From Siphonodentalium dalli (Eukaryota; Mollusca; Scaphopoda; Gadilida; Siphonodentaliidae), in the NCBI GenBank assembly GCA_032622095.1, contig CP136066.1:169642664-169706663 (forward strand): a stretch of DNA of 64,000 nucleotides, written 5' to 3'. Below, piece after piece: positions 25,049 to 37,274 of the stretch. Position numbers and translations under genes: made by a program. The stretch's first letter is position 1; each line of letters opens with the position of its first letter. The notes beneath the pieces are model-generated. The model saw nothing but the letters and a program-made list of their open reading frames with translations. It made no database searches and was not told the DNA's origin.

Positions 25049-25476
25049 GGGTGTCTGTCGTTTGCAGAATGAGGTCCACAGAGGGTGAATTTAGTGATGC
25101 TATCCCGTACAGCGGGCTAACATAACCAAAATACCCACTGGGGACCCCATTCTGCTTAGGCCTCATCTTCTGTGAAGTATTTATAGTCTCAAATTAACAT
25201 TGCTTTTAGTAACTTTTTGCCTTCTGGGAAGTTTCTATATCCCCTAATTTGCAGAAGATAAAATGCATAATCGAGGTGACTAATGGGTCAACATCACCAA
25301 CTTCAATTGGGGAAATTAAAGCTGATCCTAGGTCTCCCATAGCAGTTGAGGCCTAATCAGAACGAGGTTCCCAAAGGGTGAATGTTCTGATGCTAGTCCT
25401 CCGTGTATGATAGCGTCACTAAATCACCCCTGGGGACCTCATTCTGCAAATAACAAACACACCATTTGCAGACTCG
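25049..25476. mobile_element. Palindromic element, 'tttgcagaatgagg' family (copy 2)
   Basis: The left end ggtgtctgtcgtttgcagaa and the right end ctgcaaataacaaacacacc are inverted repeats. Internal segments 'gtgaatttagtgatgct' and 'ctggggacctcattctg' are shared with 42631-42884. The element ends about 50 bp before exon 4. Confidence 0.7.
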
Positions 25477-25527
25477 TGAGCATGACTGACTACGCTTGAT
25501 CGTGCTTGTATTTATTTCATCAAACAG

Positions 25528-25704
25528 GCAGATGCGTATTTTGCTAAACGTGGTGAGCAATCCGAGGATAGGCAGACGTTCAGATGGCTCATCTTTGCCG
25601 AGAAGACTATCCAACCTAAAGTCCTCCAGCATTCCCCTGAAACAGACAATCTAGCCTTCATTTCACTAACCAATGGACATGGAGACCGCATCAACCGAAC
25701 GGAG
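25528..25704 (+). CDS. iGluR/IR exon 4 (amino-terminal domain)
   Basis: Acceptor tttatttcatcaaacag ends at 25527 and donor gtgagg starts at 25705. It has 59 codons, phase 0 to 0, with no ATG, so a start-codon-based search misses it. It reads A-D-A-Y-F-A-K-R-G, then T-F-R-W-L-I-F-A-E-K, and ends N-R-T-E (a glycosylation sequon). Length, phase and splice sites fit exactly between exons 3 and 5. The minus-strand frames here are shadows. Confidence 0.85.
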
Positions 25705-26034
25705 GTGAGGATGCCAGCTTTTATCATGTTGGCCTATTAGATTGACCAATGATAATGGAGATCTACCGACAGTAAATGAGGGCATATTAGGTTTACCTTG
25801 ATTTATCCCGACCCATATTGAAAGCCCCATGGGGTATACAGATTCATATGATGTCGATAGACACCATCTTGTTTTTCTGGGAACTCTAGCTGTCGCCTCG
25901 GGGATATTTTCGGTGTATTTTGGTGCGACAAGAAAAGGGATATCTTTCGGAAATCATGTTCTGCGAATTTAAAGACATATTACCACGTACCAAAACCTGA
26001 TATATTTGAGTAATTATAAAACTGAAAAACGTCC

Positions 26035-26250
26035 ACAGTGACTTAAATGTACACAATCCAATTCGGTGTTCGATAGTCCCCGTATCATCAGATTCCAACA
26101 ACAACAACAACAACAACAACTCCAACAACAACAACGACAACAACAACAACAGCATTTCTTCACCGGTCGCTACAGTTATCAGAATCGACTAATTACCGAA
26201 CAATAATGCTAACCCCTGTCAACTATAGTATACAACTTCCCAACACTTTT
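26035..26250 (+). repeat. Dispersed (AAC)n-bearing repeat, copy 4
   Basis: Has 'caatccaattcggtgttcga', 'ccccgtatcatcagattcc', an (AAC)n tract at about 26098-26150, then 'cagttatcagaatcgactaa' and 'gctaacccctgtcaac'. Confidence 0.8.
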
Positions 26251-26279
26251 TTTTTGGGTCTCGTTCTGTTAACCATGTG

Positions 26280-26333
26280 CCAATGCATTCTCTTTATAGA
26301 TGCGAGTCGACCATATATAAGAGAATGCATTGG
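26280..26333. repeat. 67-bp hairpin family, shortened copy 5
   Basis: The left arm ccaatgcattctctttatag and right arm atataagagaatgcattgg are present, but the loop side of the right arm is deleted. It is followed by the AT-rich tandem repeat in inverted orientation. Confidence 0.85.
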
Positions 26334-26339
26334 CCTAAT

Positions 26340-26530
26340 CAATTTTATATTATTTGTTATAATTGTTAAAGAATGTAAGAATAATGATAAAAAAGTTATA
26401 AAAAACTGTTAAAGAATGTAAGAAATAATGATAGCAATTTATAAAGAATGTAAGAACATATTATAAAAAATGATAATTTTTTTTAAAGAATGAATGAAAA
26501 AATGATAAAATATTATAAAATTGTTTAAGA
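26340..26530. repeat. AT-rich tandem repeat (inverted)
   Basis: Four to five units built on 'ttaaagaatgtaagaa' and 'aatgataa', the reverse complement of the repeat at 15520-15650. Confidence 0.7.
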
Positions 26531-26588
26531 ACGATATATAGAGGATATACAACGAATCCCCAGTTTATAGCGGAATTTACAAAACGAG

Positions 26589-26647
26589 TCCAGTAAATTA
26601 GGTCTGGACCGAGCCATTGGCGAGATCCAGACCTTATTTACTGGACT
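26589..26647. repeat. Hairpin 'gtccagtaaat'
   Basis: Arms gtccagtaaattaggtctgg and ccagaccttatttactggac around a loop of about 18 bp. Outer flanks ccccagtttatag and ctataaaatgggg are also complementary, giving about 110 bp of palindrome. Confidence 0.75.
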
Positions 26648-27424
26648 AGCTATAAAATGGGGACGAGTTGTAGATTCTTTTTATTATATGATCCAAAACA
26701 TCGACAATACATATCTAAATTAATAAATGGGACGCGAAACTTACATCGGCTTATATAAAGCATGCGATGACGTTTCACGTAACTATGCGTTGTTTGCCCG
26801 CGTAAAGAAATAGTCCCAGACGAATAAATACTCTTTGGCGTAATTTAATGGCGTATATTTAATAACATAACTTTGCAAACTGTTCATTGAGTACTGTTTG
26901 TTGGAAAAACGTTGGAACCCATACCATAGTATATTGAGACGCAGCGTACGGAATGTAAACAGACGACAAACAATAAGTCAAAGGACACCGGGCACTATTT
27001 CCTGTTATTAAACGAACGTTTAATATCACAATTTATAGAATGGGTTTATTGAATGGAGTAAGGTTAAGATCGTGAACATAAATCAACATTTTGTTCAACG
27101 CAATTTGCCATATTGAAAAAATGCATTGGCTCAGGGTTTTCGCAAAATTTCAGGAAGCTCCTGTCATGGAAGGGTTACACCACTCCAGGATCGAGCTTCC
27201 ACCTCAAAATTCATGTCATGAGAACGAGCAATTTGTCTGCGACCATGGTCATTATTATATTTAGCCTCGAATCTTCTTTAATATGCCTATCAGACATCCT
27301 CCCTTTCCTTTTGACATCCATACATTTATGTGCCACCTTCATTATGTGGGGATGTTATATGACGGATAGTGTATACGCAATAATTTCTTTCACTGCACTT
27401 ATGTTGACAAACGGAAAGAATTAA

Positions 27425-27838
27425 GGGTACGTTCATATGCTGGCAAGTTTGCACGGTATGTTTTTGCGGGCATTTAGTCATAGAAAACCACATGGTGGCA
27501 GTATATGAACGGAAACGTGCACATAACATGCATCTTTACCAAAGCGAAAGACACGAGAAATAAAATTTATGTAGTTCCACATGTCACAGTCCTACTGGAC
27601 TTTGCCTGCAAATACCTGCATTATTTATTCTTGCGAGATAATTGCATGATGTTTACAGGCAAATTACGGTAGCATCGTTACTAGTTGAACTACAGAGATG
27701 TTACTTCGCACGTAGTTAGCTGTGGCACATATGTACTTTATGTGCTTGTTTTCGTTCATATTGTGGCAACATATGGTTTTCTACGTCAAAATGCCTGCAA
27801 ACCATACCGTGCAAACTTGCCAGCGTCTGAACGTACCC
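27425..27838. mobile_element. Harbinger-like MITE, 414 bp (copy H1)
   Basis: Flanked by TAA at 27422-27424 and TAA at 27839-27841. Inverted ends are GGGTACGTTCATATGCTGGC and the reverse complement of gccagcgtctgaacgtaccc. Three-base TAA/TTA duplication with ends starting GGG fits the PIF/Harbinger superfamily. There is no transposase. It has the same length as the element at 52840-53253. The 63-bp array begins only a few bases after it. Confidence 0.75.
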
Positions 27839-27844
27839 TAATTA

Positions 27845-30800
27845 TAGTCCGCCAGCCAGTCCTCCATTCGGCCTTGTCATTCCGGAGGGCTAGGTGTGAC
27901 TTGATCCGTCAGCCAGTCCTCCATTCGGCCTTGTTATTGTCATTCCGGAGGGCTAGGTGTGACTTGATCCGTCAGCCAGTCCTCCATTCGGCCTTGTTGC
28001 TGTCATTCCGGAGAGCTAGGTGTGACTTGATCCGTCAGCCAGTCCTCCATTCGGCCTTGTTGTTGTCATTCCGGAGGGCTAGGTGTGACTTGATCCGTCA
28101 GCCAGTATCCATTCGGCCTTGTTATTGTCATTCCGGAGGGCTATGTGTGACTTGATCCGTCAGCCAGTCCTCCATTCTGCCTTGTTATTGTCATTCCGGA
28201 GGTCTAGGTGTGACTCGATCCGTCAGCCAGTCCTCCATTCGGCCTTGTTATTGTCATTCCGGAGGGATAGGTGTGACTTGATCCGTCAGCAGTCCTCCAT
28301 TCGGCCTTGTTGCTGTCATTCCGGAGGGCTAGGTGTGACTTGATCCGTCAGCAGTCCTCCATTCGGCCTTGTTATTGTCATTCCGGAGGGCTATGTGTGA
28401 CTTGATCCGTCAGCCAGTCCTCCATTCGGCCTTGTTGTTGTCATTCCGGAGGGCTAGGTGTGACTTGATCCGTCAGCCAGTATCCATTCGGCCTTGTTAT
28501 CGTCATTCCGGAGGGCTATGTGTGACTTGATCCGTCAGCCAGTCCTCCATTCTGCCTTGTTATTGTCATTCCGGAGTTCTAGGTGTGACTCGATCCGTCA
28601 GCCAGTCCTCCATTCGGCCTTGTTATTGTCATTCCGGAGGGATAGGTGTGACTTGATCCGTCAGCAGTCCTCCATTCGGCCTTCTTGCTGTCATTCCGGA
28701 GGGCTAGGTGTGACTTGATCCGTCAGCCTGTCCTCCATTCGGCATTGTTATTGTCATTCCGGAGGGCTATGTGTGAATTGATCCGTCAGCCTGTCCTCCA
28801 TTCGGCATTGTTATTGTCATTCCGGAGGGCTAGGTGTGACTCGATCCGTCAGCAGTCCTCCATTCGGCCTTGTTATTGTCATTCCGGAGGGCTATGTGTG
28901 ACTTGATCCGTCAGCCTGTCCTCCATTCGGCATTGTTATTGTCATTCCGGAGGGCTAGGTGTGACTCGATCCGTCAACCAGTCCTCCATTCGGCCTTGTT
29001 ATTGTCATTCCGGAGGGCTAGGTGTGACTTGATCGTCAGCAGTCCTCCATTGGGCCTTGTTGCTGTCATTCCGAAGGGCTAGGTGTGACTTGATCCGTCA
29101 GCCAGTCATCCATTCGGCCTTGTTATTGTCATTCCGGAGGGCTAGGTGTGACTTGATCCGTCAGCAGTCCTCCATTCGGCCTTGATGCTGTCATTCCAGA
29201 GGGCTAGGTGTGACTTGATCCGTCAGCCAGTCCTCCATTCGGCCTTGTTGTTGTCATTCCGGAGGGCTAGGTGTGACTTGATCCGTCGGCCAGTATCCAT
29301 TCGGCCTTGTTATTGTCATTCCGGAGGGCTATGTGTGACTTGATCCGTCAGCCAGTCCTCCATTCTGCCTTGTTATTGTCATTCCGGAGTTCTAGGTGTG
29401 ACTCGATCCGTCAGCCAGTCCTCCATTCGGCCTTGTTATTGTCATTCCGGAGGGATAGGTGTGACTTGATCCGTCAGCAGTCCTCCATTCGGCCTTCTTG
29501 CTGCCATTCCGGAGGGCTAGGTGTGACTTGATCCGTCAGCCTGTCCTCCATTCGGCATTGTTATTGTCATTCCGGAGGGCTATGTGTGAATTGATCCGTC
29601 AGCCTGTCCTCCATTCGGCATTGTTATTGTCATTCCGGAGGGCTAGGTGTGACTCGATCCGTCAGCAGTCCTCCATTCGGCCTTGTTATTGTCATTCCGG
29701 AGGGCTATGTGTGACTTGATCCGTCAGCCAGTCCTCCATTCGGCCTTGTTATTGTCATTCCGGAGGGCTATGTGTGAATTGGTCCGTCAGCCTGTCCTCC
29801 ATTCGGCATTGTTATTGTCATTCCGGAGGGCTAGGTGTGACTCGATCCGTCAGCCAGTCCTCCATTCGGCCTTGTTATTGTCATTCCGGAGGGATAGGTG
29901 TGACTTGATCGTCAGAAGTCCTCCATTCGGCCTTGTTGCTGTCATTCCGGAGGGCTAGGTGTGACTTGATCCGTCAGCAGTCCTCCATTCGGCCTTGATG
30001 CTGTCATTCCAGAGTGCTAGGTGTGACTCGATCCGTCAGCCAGTCCTCCATCGGCCTTGTTATTGTTATTTCAGAGGGCTAGGTGTGACTCGATCCGTCA
30101 GCCAGTCCCCCATTCGGCCTTGTTATTGTCATTCCGGAGGGCTATGTGTGACTTGATCCGTCAGCAGTCCTCCATTCGGCCTTGCTATTGTCATTCCGGA
30201 GGTCTAGGTGTGACTCGATCCGTCAGCCAGTCCTCCATTCGGCCTTGTTATTGTCATTCCGGAGGGATAGGTGTGACTTGATCCGTCAGCAGTCCTCCAT
30301 TCGGCCTTGTTATTGTCATTCCTGAGTTCTAGGTGTGACTCGATCCGTCAGCCAGTCCTCCATTCGGCCTTGTTATTGTCATTCCGGAGGGATAGGTGTG
30401 ACTTGATCCGTCAGCAGTCCTCCATTCGGCCTTCTTGCTGTCATTCCGGAGGGCTAGGTGTGACTTGATCCGTCAGCCTGTCCTCCATTCGGCATTGTTA
30501 TTGTCATTCCGGAGGGCTATGTGTGAATTGATCCGTCAGCCTGTCCTCCATTCGGCATTGTTATTGTCATTCCGGAGGGCTAGGTGTGACTCGATCCGTC
30601 AGCAGTCCTCCATTCGGCCTTGTTATTGTCATTCCGGAGGGCTATGTGTGACTTGATCCGTCAGCCAGTCCTCCATTCGGCCTTGTTATTGTCATTCCGG
30701 AGGGCTATGTGTGAATTGATCCGTCAGCCTGTCCTCCATTCGGCATTGTTATTGTCATTCCGGAGGGCTAGGTGTGACTCGATCCGTCAGCCAGTCCTCC

Positions 30801-33800
30801 ATTCGGCCTTGTTATTGTCATTCCGGAGGGCTAGGTGTGACTTGATCGTCAGCAGTCCTCCATTCGGCCTTGTTGCTGTCATTCCGAAGGGCTAGGTGTG
30901 ACTCGATCCGTCAGCCAGTCATCCATTCGGCCTTGTTATTGTCATTCCGGAGGGCTAGGTGTGACTTGATCCGTCAGCAGTCCTCCATTCGGCCTTGATG
31001 CTGTCATTCCAGAGGGCTAGGTGTGACTCGATCCGTCAGCCAGTCCTCCATCGGCCTTGTTATTGTTATTTCAGAGGGCTAGGTGTGACTCGATCCGTCA
31101 GCCAGTCCCCCATTCGGCCTTGTTATTGTCATTCCGGAGGGCTATGTGTGACTTGATCCGTCAGCAGTCCTCTATTCGGCCTTGCTATTGTCATTCCGGA
31201 GGTCTAGGTGTGACTCGATCCGTCAGCCAGTCCTCCATTCGGCCGTGTTATTGTCATTCCGGAGGGATAGGTGTGACTTGATCCGTCAGCAGTCCTCCAT
31301 TCGGAGGGCTATGTGTGAATTGATCCGTCAGCCTGTCCTCCATTCGGCATTGTTATTGTCATTCCGGAGGGCTAGGTGTGACTCGATCCGTCAGCAGTCC
31401 TCCATTCGGCCTTGTTATTGTCATTCCGGAGGGCTATGTGTGACTTGATCCGTCAGCCTGTCCTCCATTCGGCATTGTTATTGTCATTCCGGAGGGCTAG
31501 GTGTGACTCGATCCGTCAACCAGTCCTCCATTCGGCCTTGTTATTGTCATTCCGGAGGGCTAGGTGTGACTTGATCTTCAGCAGTCCTCCATTGGGCCTT
31601 GTTGCTGTCATTCCGAAGGGCTAGGTGTGACTTGATCCGTCAGCCAGTCATCCATTCGGCCTTGTTATTGTCATTCCGGAGGGCTAGGTGTGACTTGATC
31701 CGTCAGCAGTCCTCCATTCGGCCTTGATGCTGTCATTCCAGAGGGCTAGGTGTGACTTGATCCGTCAGCCAGTCCTCCATTCGGCCTTGTTATTGTCATT
31801 CCGGAGGGCTATGTGTGACTTGATCCGTCAGCCAGTCCTCCATTCTGCCTTGTTATTGTCATTCCGGAGTTCTAGGTGTGACTCGATCCGTCAGCCAGTC
31901 CTCCATTCGGCCTTGTTATTGTCATTCCGGAGGGATAGGTGTGACTTGATCCGTCAGCAGTCCTCCATTCGGCCTTCTTGCTGCCATTCCGGAGGGCTAG
32001 GTGTGACTTGATCCGTCAGTCTGTCCTCCATTCGGCATTGTTATTGTCATTCCGGAGGGCTAGGTGTGACTCGATCCGTCAGCAGTCCTCCATTCGGCCT
32101 TGTTATTGTCATTCCGGAGGGCTATGTGTGACTTGATCCGTCAGCCAGTCCTCCATTCGGCCTTGTTATTGTCATTCCGGAGGGCTATGTGTGAATTGGT
32201 CCGTCAGCCTGTCCTCCATTCGGCATTGTTATTGTCATTCCGGAGGGCTAGGTGTGACTCGATCCGTCAGCCAGTCCTCCATTCGGCCTTGTTATTGTCA
32301 TTCCGGAGGGATAGGTGTGACTTGATCGTCAGAAGTCCTCCATTCGGCCTTGTTGCTGTCATTCCGGAGGGCTAGGTGTGACTTGATCCGTCAGCAGTCC
32401 TCCATTCGGCCTTGATGCTGTCATTCCAGAGTGCTAGGTGTGACTCGATCCGTCAGCCAGTCCTCCATCGGCCTTGTTATTGTTATTTCAGAGGGCTAGG
32501 TGTGACTCGATCCGTCAGCCAGTCCCCCATTCGGCCTTGTTATTGTCATTCCGGAGGGCTATGTGTGACTTGATCCGTCAGCAGTCCTCCATTCGGCCTT
32601 GCTATTGTCATTCCGGAGGTCTAGGTGTGAGTCGATCCGTCAGCCAGTCCTCCATTCGGCCTTGTTATTGTCATTCCGGAGGGATAGGTGTGACTTGATC
32701 CGTCAGCAGTCCTCCATTCGGCCTTGTTATTGTCATTCCTGAGTTCTAGGTGTGACTCGATCCGTCAGCCAGTCCTCCATTCGGCCTTGTTATTGTCATT
32801 CCGGAGGGATAGGTGTGACTTGATCCGTCAGCAGTCCTCCATTCGGCCTTCTTGCTGTCATTCCGGAGGGCTAGGTGTGACTTGATCCGTCAGCCTGTCC
32901 TCCATTCGGCATTGTTATTGTCATTCCGGAGGGCTATGTGTGAATTGATCCGTCAGCCTGTCCTCCATTCGGCATTGTTATTGTCATTCCGGAGGGCTAG
33001 GTGTGACTCGATCCGTCAGCAGTCCTCCATTCGGCCTTGTTATTGTCATTCCGGAGGGCTATGTGTGACTTGATCCGTCAGCCAGTCCTCCATTCGGCCT
33101 TGTTATTGTCATTCCGGAGGGCTATGTGTGAATTGATCCGTCAGCCTGTCCTCCATTCGGCATTGTTATTGTCATTCCGGAGGGCTAGGTGTGACTCGAT
33201 CCGTCAGCCAGTCCTCCATTCGGCCTTGTTATTGTCATTCCGGAGGGCTAGGTGTGACTTGATCGTCAGCAGTCCTCCATTCGGCCTTGTTGCTGTCATT
33301 CCGAAGGGCTAGGTGTGACTCGATCCGTCAGCCAGTCATCCATTCGGCCTTGTTATTGTCATTCCGGAGGGCTAGGTGTGACTTGATCCGTCAGCAGTCC
33401 TCCATTCGGCCTTGATGCTGTCATTCCAGAGGGCTAGGTGTGACTCGATCCGTCAGCCAGTCCTCCATCGGCCTTGTTATTGTTATTTCAGAGGGCTAGG
33501 TGTGACTCGATCCGTCAGCCAGTCCCCCATTCGGCCTTGTTATTGTCATTCCGGAGCGCTATGTGTGACTTGATCCGTCAGCAGTCCTCTATTCGGCCTT
33601 GCTATTGTCATTCCGGAGGTCTAGGTGTGACTCGATCCGTCAGCCAGTCCTCCATTCGGCCGTGTTATTGTCATTCCGGAGGGATAGGTGTGACTTGATC
33701 CGTCAGCAGTCCTCCATTCGGCCTTGTTGCTGTCATTCAGGAGGGCTAGGTGTGACTTGATCCGTCAGCAGTCCTCCATTCTGCCTTGATGCTGTCATTC

Positions 33801-35185
33801 CAGAGGGCTAGGTGTGACTCGATCCGTCAGCCAGTCCTCCATCGGCCTTGTTATTGTTATTTCAGAGGGCTAGGTGTGACTCGATCCGTCAGCCAGTCCC
33901 CCATTCGGCCTTGTTATTGTCATTCCGGAGGGCTATGTGTGACTTGATCCGTCAGCAGTCCTCCATTCGGCCTTGCTATTGTCATTCCGGAGGTCTAGGT
34001 GTGACTCGATCCGCCAGCCAGTCCTCCATTCGGCCTTGTTATTGTCATTCCGGAGGGATAGGTGTGACTTGATCCGTCAGCAGTCCTCCATTCGGCCTTG
34101 TTGCTGTCATTCCGGAGGGCTAGGTGTGACTTGATCCGTCAGCAGTCCTCCATTCTGCCTTGTTATTGTCATTCCGGAGTTCTAGGTGTGACTCGATCCG
34201 TCAGCCAGTCCTCCATTCGGCTTGTTATTGTCATTCCGGAGGGATAGGTGTGACTTGATCCGTCAGCAGTCCTCCATTCGGCCTTCTTGCTGTCATTCCG
34301 GAGGGCTAGATGTGACTTGGTCCGTCAGCCTGTCCTCCATTCGGCATTGTTATTGTCATTCCGGAGGGCTATGTGTGAATTGATCCGTCAGCCTGTCCTC
34401 CATTCGGCATTGTTATTGTCATTCCGGAGGGCTAGGTGTGACTCGATCCGTCAGCAGTCCTCCATTCTGCCTTGTTATTGTCATTCCGGAGGGCTATGTG
34501 TGACTTGATCCGTCAGCCAGTCCTCCATTCGGCCTTGTTATTGTCATTCCGGAGGGCTATGTGTGAATTGATCCGTCAGCCTGTCCTCCATTCGGCATTG
34601 TTATTGTCATTCCGGAGGGCTAGGTGTGACTCGATCCGTCAGCCAGTCCTCCATTCGGCCTTGTTATTGTCATTCCGGAGGGCTAGGTGTGACTTGATCG
34701 TCAGCAGTCCCCCATTCGGCCTTGTTGCTGTCATTCCGAAGGGCTAGGTGTGACTCGATCCGTCAGCCAGTCATCCATTCGGCCTTGTTATTGTCATTCC
34801 GGAGGGCTAGGTGTGACTTGATCCGTCAGCAGTCCTCCATTCGGCCTTGATGCTGTCATTCCAGAGGGCTAGGTGTGACTCGATCCGTCAGCCAGTCCTC
34901 CATCGGCCTTGTTATTGTTATTTCAGAGGGCTAGGTGTGACTCGATCCGTCAGCCAGTCCCCCATTCGGCCTTGTTATTGTCATTCCGGAGGGCAATGTG
35001 TGACTTGATCCGTCAGCAGTCCTCCATTCGGCCTTGCTATTGTCATTCCTGAGGGCTATGTGTGACTTGATCCGTCAGCAGTCCTCCATTCGGCATTGTC
35101 ATTCCGGAGGGCTATGTGTGACTCGATCCGTCAGCCAGTCCTCCTTTCGGCCTTGTTATTGTCATTCCGGAGGGCAATGTGTGAT
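27845..35185. repeat. 63-bp minisatellite, about 115-120 copies, with higher-order structure
   Basis: The unit is gtcagccagtcctccattcg, then gccttgttattgtcattccg, then gagggctaggtgtgacttga, then tcc (63 bp, or 62 or 61 bp when cagccag is cagcag or when gatccgtc is gatcgtc). Because 63 is a multiple of 3, runs of full units stay open and give many short spurious frames, and each 62-bp unit shifts the frame. Blocks recur: starts at 30057 and 32474, 31057 and 33474, 29683 and 32100 are each 2417 bp apart, so about 2.4 kb has been duplicated as one higher-order unit. The array lies in intron 4. Confidence 0.97.
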
Positions 35186-35342
35186 TGTCGCTGACCCTGA
35201 TTGATTGATGATTGTTTCTTTAACTCAACGCCACAATTAATTGGCGAATACAGAGTATACTAATTAACATATATACATATATTTACAAAAGGGGGCCAGT
35301 GTTGTCTGGCTTGCCATTTTCATATGGCAGAAGTGTATAGTT

Positions 35343-35660
35343 GTACTATCATCATCAACATCATCATCATCACCATTATCGTCATCGTCATCATCGTCGT
35401 CGTCATTGTCGTCGTTATCATCGTCCGTCTTCGTCATCGTCGTCGTCGTCGCCACAACCGCCACCATCATCACCATCATCATAATCGTAATCATCATCGT
35501 AATCATGATCACAGTTATAATCATCGTCATGATCATCGTTAGCAAGATCATCAAAATCATCATCATCATGATCATCATCATCATCATCGTTATTGTCATC
35601 GTCGTCGTCATCGTCGTCGTAATCGTTATCACCATCGCCATCATGAAAATCATCGTAGAT
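35343..35660. repeat. (ATC)n-type trinucleotide tract upstream of exon 5
   Basis: About 320 bp of imperfect ATC/GTC triplets (catcatcatcatcaccatta, tcgtcgtcgtc). It is the reverse complement in type of the GAT tract at 36064-36605 on the other side of exon 5. Confidence 0.93.
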
Positions 35661-35755
35661 GAGTCACCTTGTCAGACAACCACTTTCTGTAATGGTTAAA
35701 CTATAAAATAAATTATTTGTTTTGCCTTGAGTCTCTTTAAACTGAATACGGTTTG

Positions 35756-35873
35756 CAGTATATGTATATATAGTTTTACAGTATATGTATATATGGTTTT
35801 ACAGTATATGCATATATAGTTTTACAGTATATGTATATATAGTTTTACAGTATAGGTATATATAGCTTGTATA
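35756..35873. repeat. 23-bp minisatellite, about 5 copies
   Basis: Units of 23 bp built on gtatatgtatatat and agttttaca. Confidence 0.9.
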
Positions 35874-35952
35874 ACCTTATAACGTTACTAAATATTTCCA
35901 TCCACACTGTTACACGTTTTCTTACGCTGTCTTCTTTATTTCCTTGGAACAG

Positions 35953-36051
35953 ATATTGCGGCTTGTGTTAAAATGTGCCGCGTATCATACCACGTGCGTG
36001 CATCAGGCTTCGGACGCCGAACGGCAACAAATTCTGAGAAACTACATCACG
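35953..36051 (+). CDS. iGluR/IR exon 5 (amino-terminal domain)
   Basis: Acceptor tttccttggaacag ends at 35952 and donor gtaaga starts at 36052. It is 33 codons, phase 0 to 0. It reads I-L-R-L-V-L-K-C-A-A-Y-H-T-T-C-V-H, then A-E-R-Q-Q-I-L-R-N-Y-I-T. It has no ATG near its start, so it is supported by splice sites and by exact phase fit with exons 4 and 6. A GAT-triplet tract starts about 12 bp after the donor and the complementary ATC tract lies about 290 bp upstream. As a 99-bp symmetrical exon it could be skipped without a frameshift. Confidence 0.8.
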
Positions 36052-36063
36052 GTAAGAATGCAT

Positions 36064-36127
36064 GAATGATGATGATGATGATGATGATGACAAGGGCAAT
36101 GATGATATTGTTGTTGTTGATTATAAC

Positions 36128-36158
<31 letters not shown>

Positions 36159-36605
36159 GTGATTACGAGGACAATGATAACATTGTTGTTGTTATTGTTG
36201 TTGTTGATGACGACGATGATGATGATGGTGATGTTTATCATTATTGTGATGACGAGGACAATGATGGGGATGATGATGGTGATGATGATGATTGTGATGG
36301 CAATTGTGATGACAATGACATTGTTGTTGTTACTGTTGTTGCTGTCGATGACGATGATGATGATGGTGATGATGGTAATGATTATCATTATTGTGATGAC
36401 GAGGACAATGATGATGATGATTATGATAATTGTGATGACGAGGACAATGATGATGATGATGATGATGTTGTTGTTGATAATGATGGTGATAGTGATAATA
36501 CCGATGATGTTCACCATCATTATTGTGTTGATGATGACAATAATAATGATGAAAATTGTGATGACAAGGGTAATGATGATGATGTTGTGTGTTGTTGTTG
36601 TTGTG
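36064..36605. repeat. (GAT)n/(TTG)n trinucleotide tract downstream of exon 5
   Basis: About 540 bp of imperfect GAT, GAC and TTG triplets. Long poly-Asp, poly-Met and poly-Ile frames across it on both strands are artefacts of composition. Confidence 0.93.
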
Positions 36606-36752
36606 GATTTTGATGATGACGTGGTTTATGTACAATAAACTTGTCGCTGCATTTTGTTGACGGCGATAATGCAGCTACTGATAACTATATTGTAAACAGT
36701 GTACACAATATGTTCGTGAACTCATGCTTCATGTGAATTCGCGACTGAGCCG

Positions 36753-37015
36753 TTAACCCTTCCATGGCTGGAGCTTCCTGAAATTTTGCGAAAACCCTGT
36801 GCCAATACATTCTCTTATATATGCGAGTCTCCCATAGGGAGCCTAGCATATACAAGATAATGCATTGGCCTAACAATATTTACCTTGACCATGTCAGCCA
36901 GTGCATTCTCTTATATATGCGAGGCTTCCTGTGGGAGACTCGCGTATATAAGGGAATGCTCTCACACAGGATATTTAATGCTGTGACAGCACAACTCCCA
37001 TCACGAAAGTGTTAA
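36753..37015. mobile_element. piggyBac-like MITE, family A (copy 1), with two nested hairpins
   Basis: Bounded by TTAA at 36753-36756 and 37012-37015. The left end is CCCTTCCATGGCTGGAGC, and the diverged right end is caactcccatcacgaaagtg. Inside are two consecutive copies of the 67-bp hairpin with loop 'cccatagggagc' or 'ctgtgggag', separated by 'caatatttaccttgacc'. Confidence 0.75.
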
Positions 37016-37274
37016 AGCATTTATAATCAGGGACGTGGCGCCAGGAGAACACCCACATTTTGCCACAAATGTTCATCAGTGTTGGCAATTTCATTCCTGA
37101 CAAAGCATTAGAAAGGATAAATTTCAAATCAAATCATTTGTCGCCGTGACAAACGAGAATCTTCCGAAACACAAAGCGCTAAGCTATATATGACCTGATA
37201 ACAACATAATTATAGCGTGCAGTGTTTGGGACGCGTAACAATTATCAAAACAGCCATGAATATTTCTCTGCGGA

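Noticed and set aside
27685-35000. Many frames of 70-156 codons on the plus strand inside 27.7-35.0 kb
   Set aside because: They repeat the same 21-residue block because the unit is 63 bp. They end wherever a 62- or 61-bp unit shifts frame, and they have no domain.
35264-36638. Poly-Asp, poly-Met, poly-Ile and His/Arg-rich frames
   Set aside because: Trinucleotide repeat composition explains them on either strand. The only supported coding piece there is exon 5 (35953-36051).
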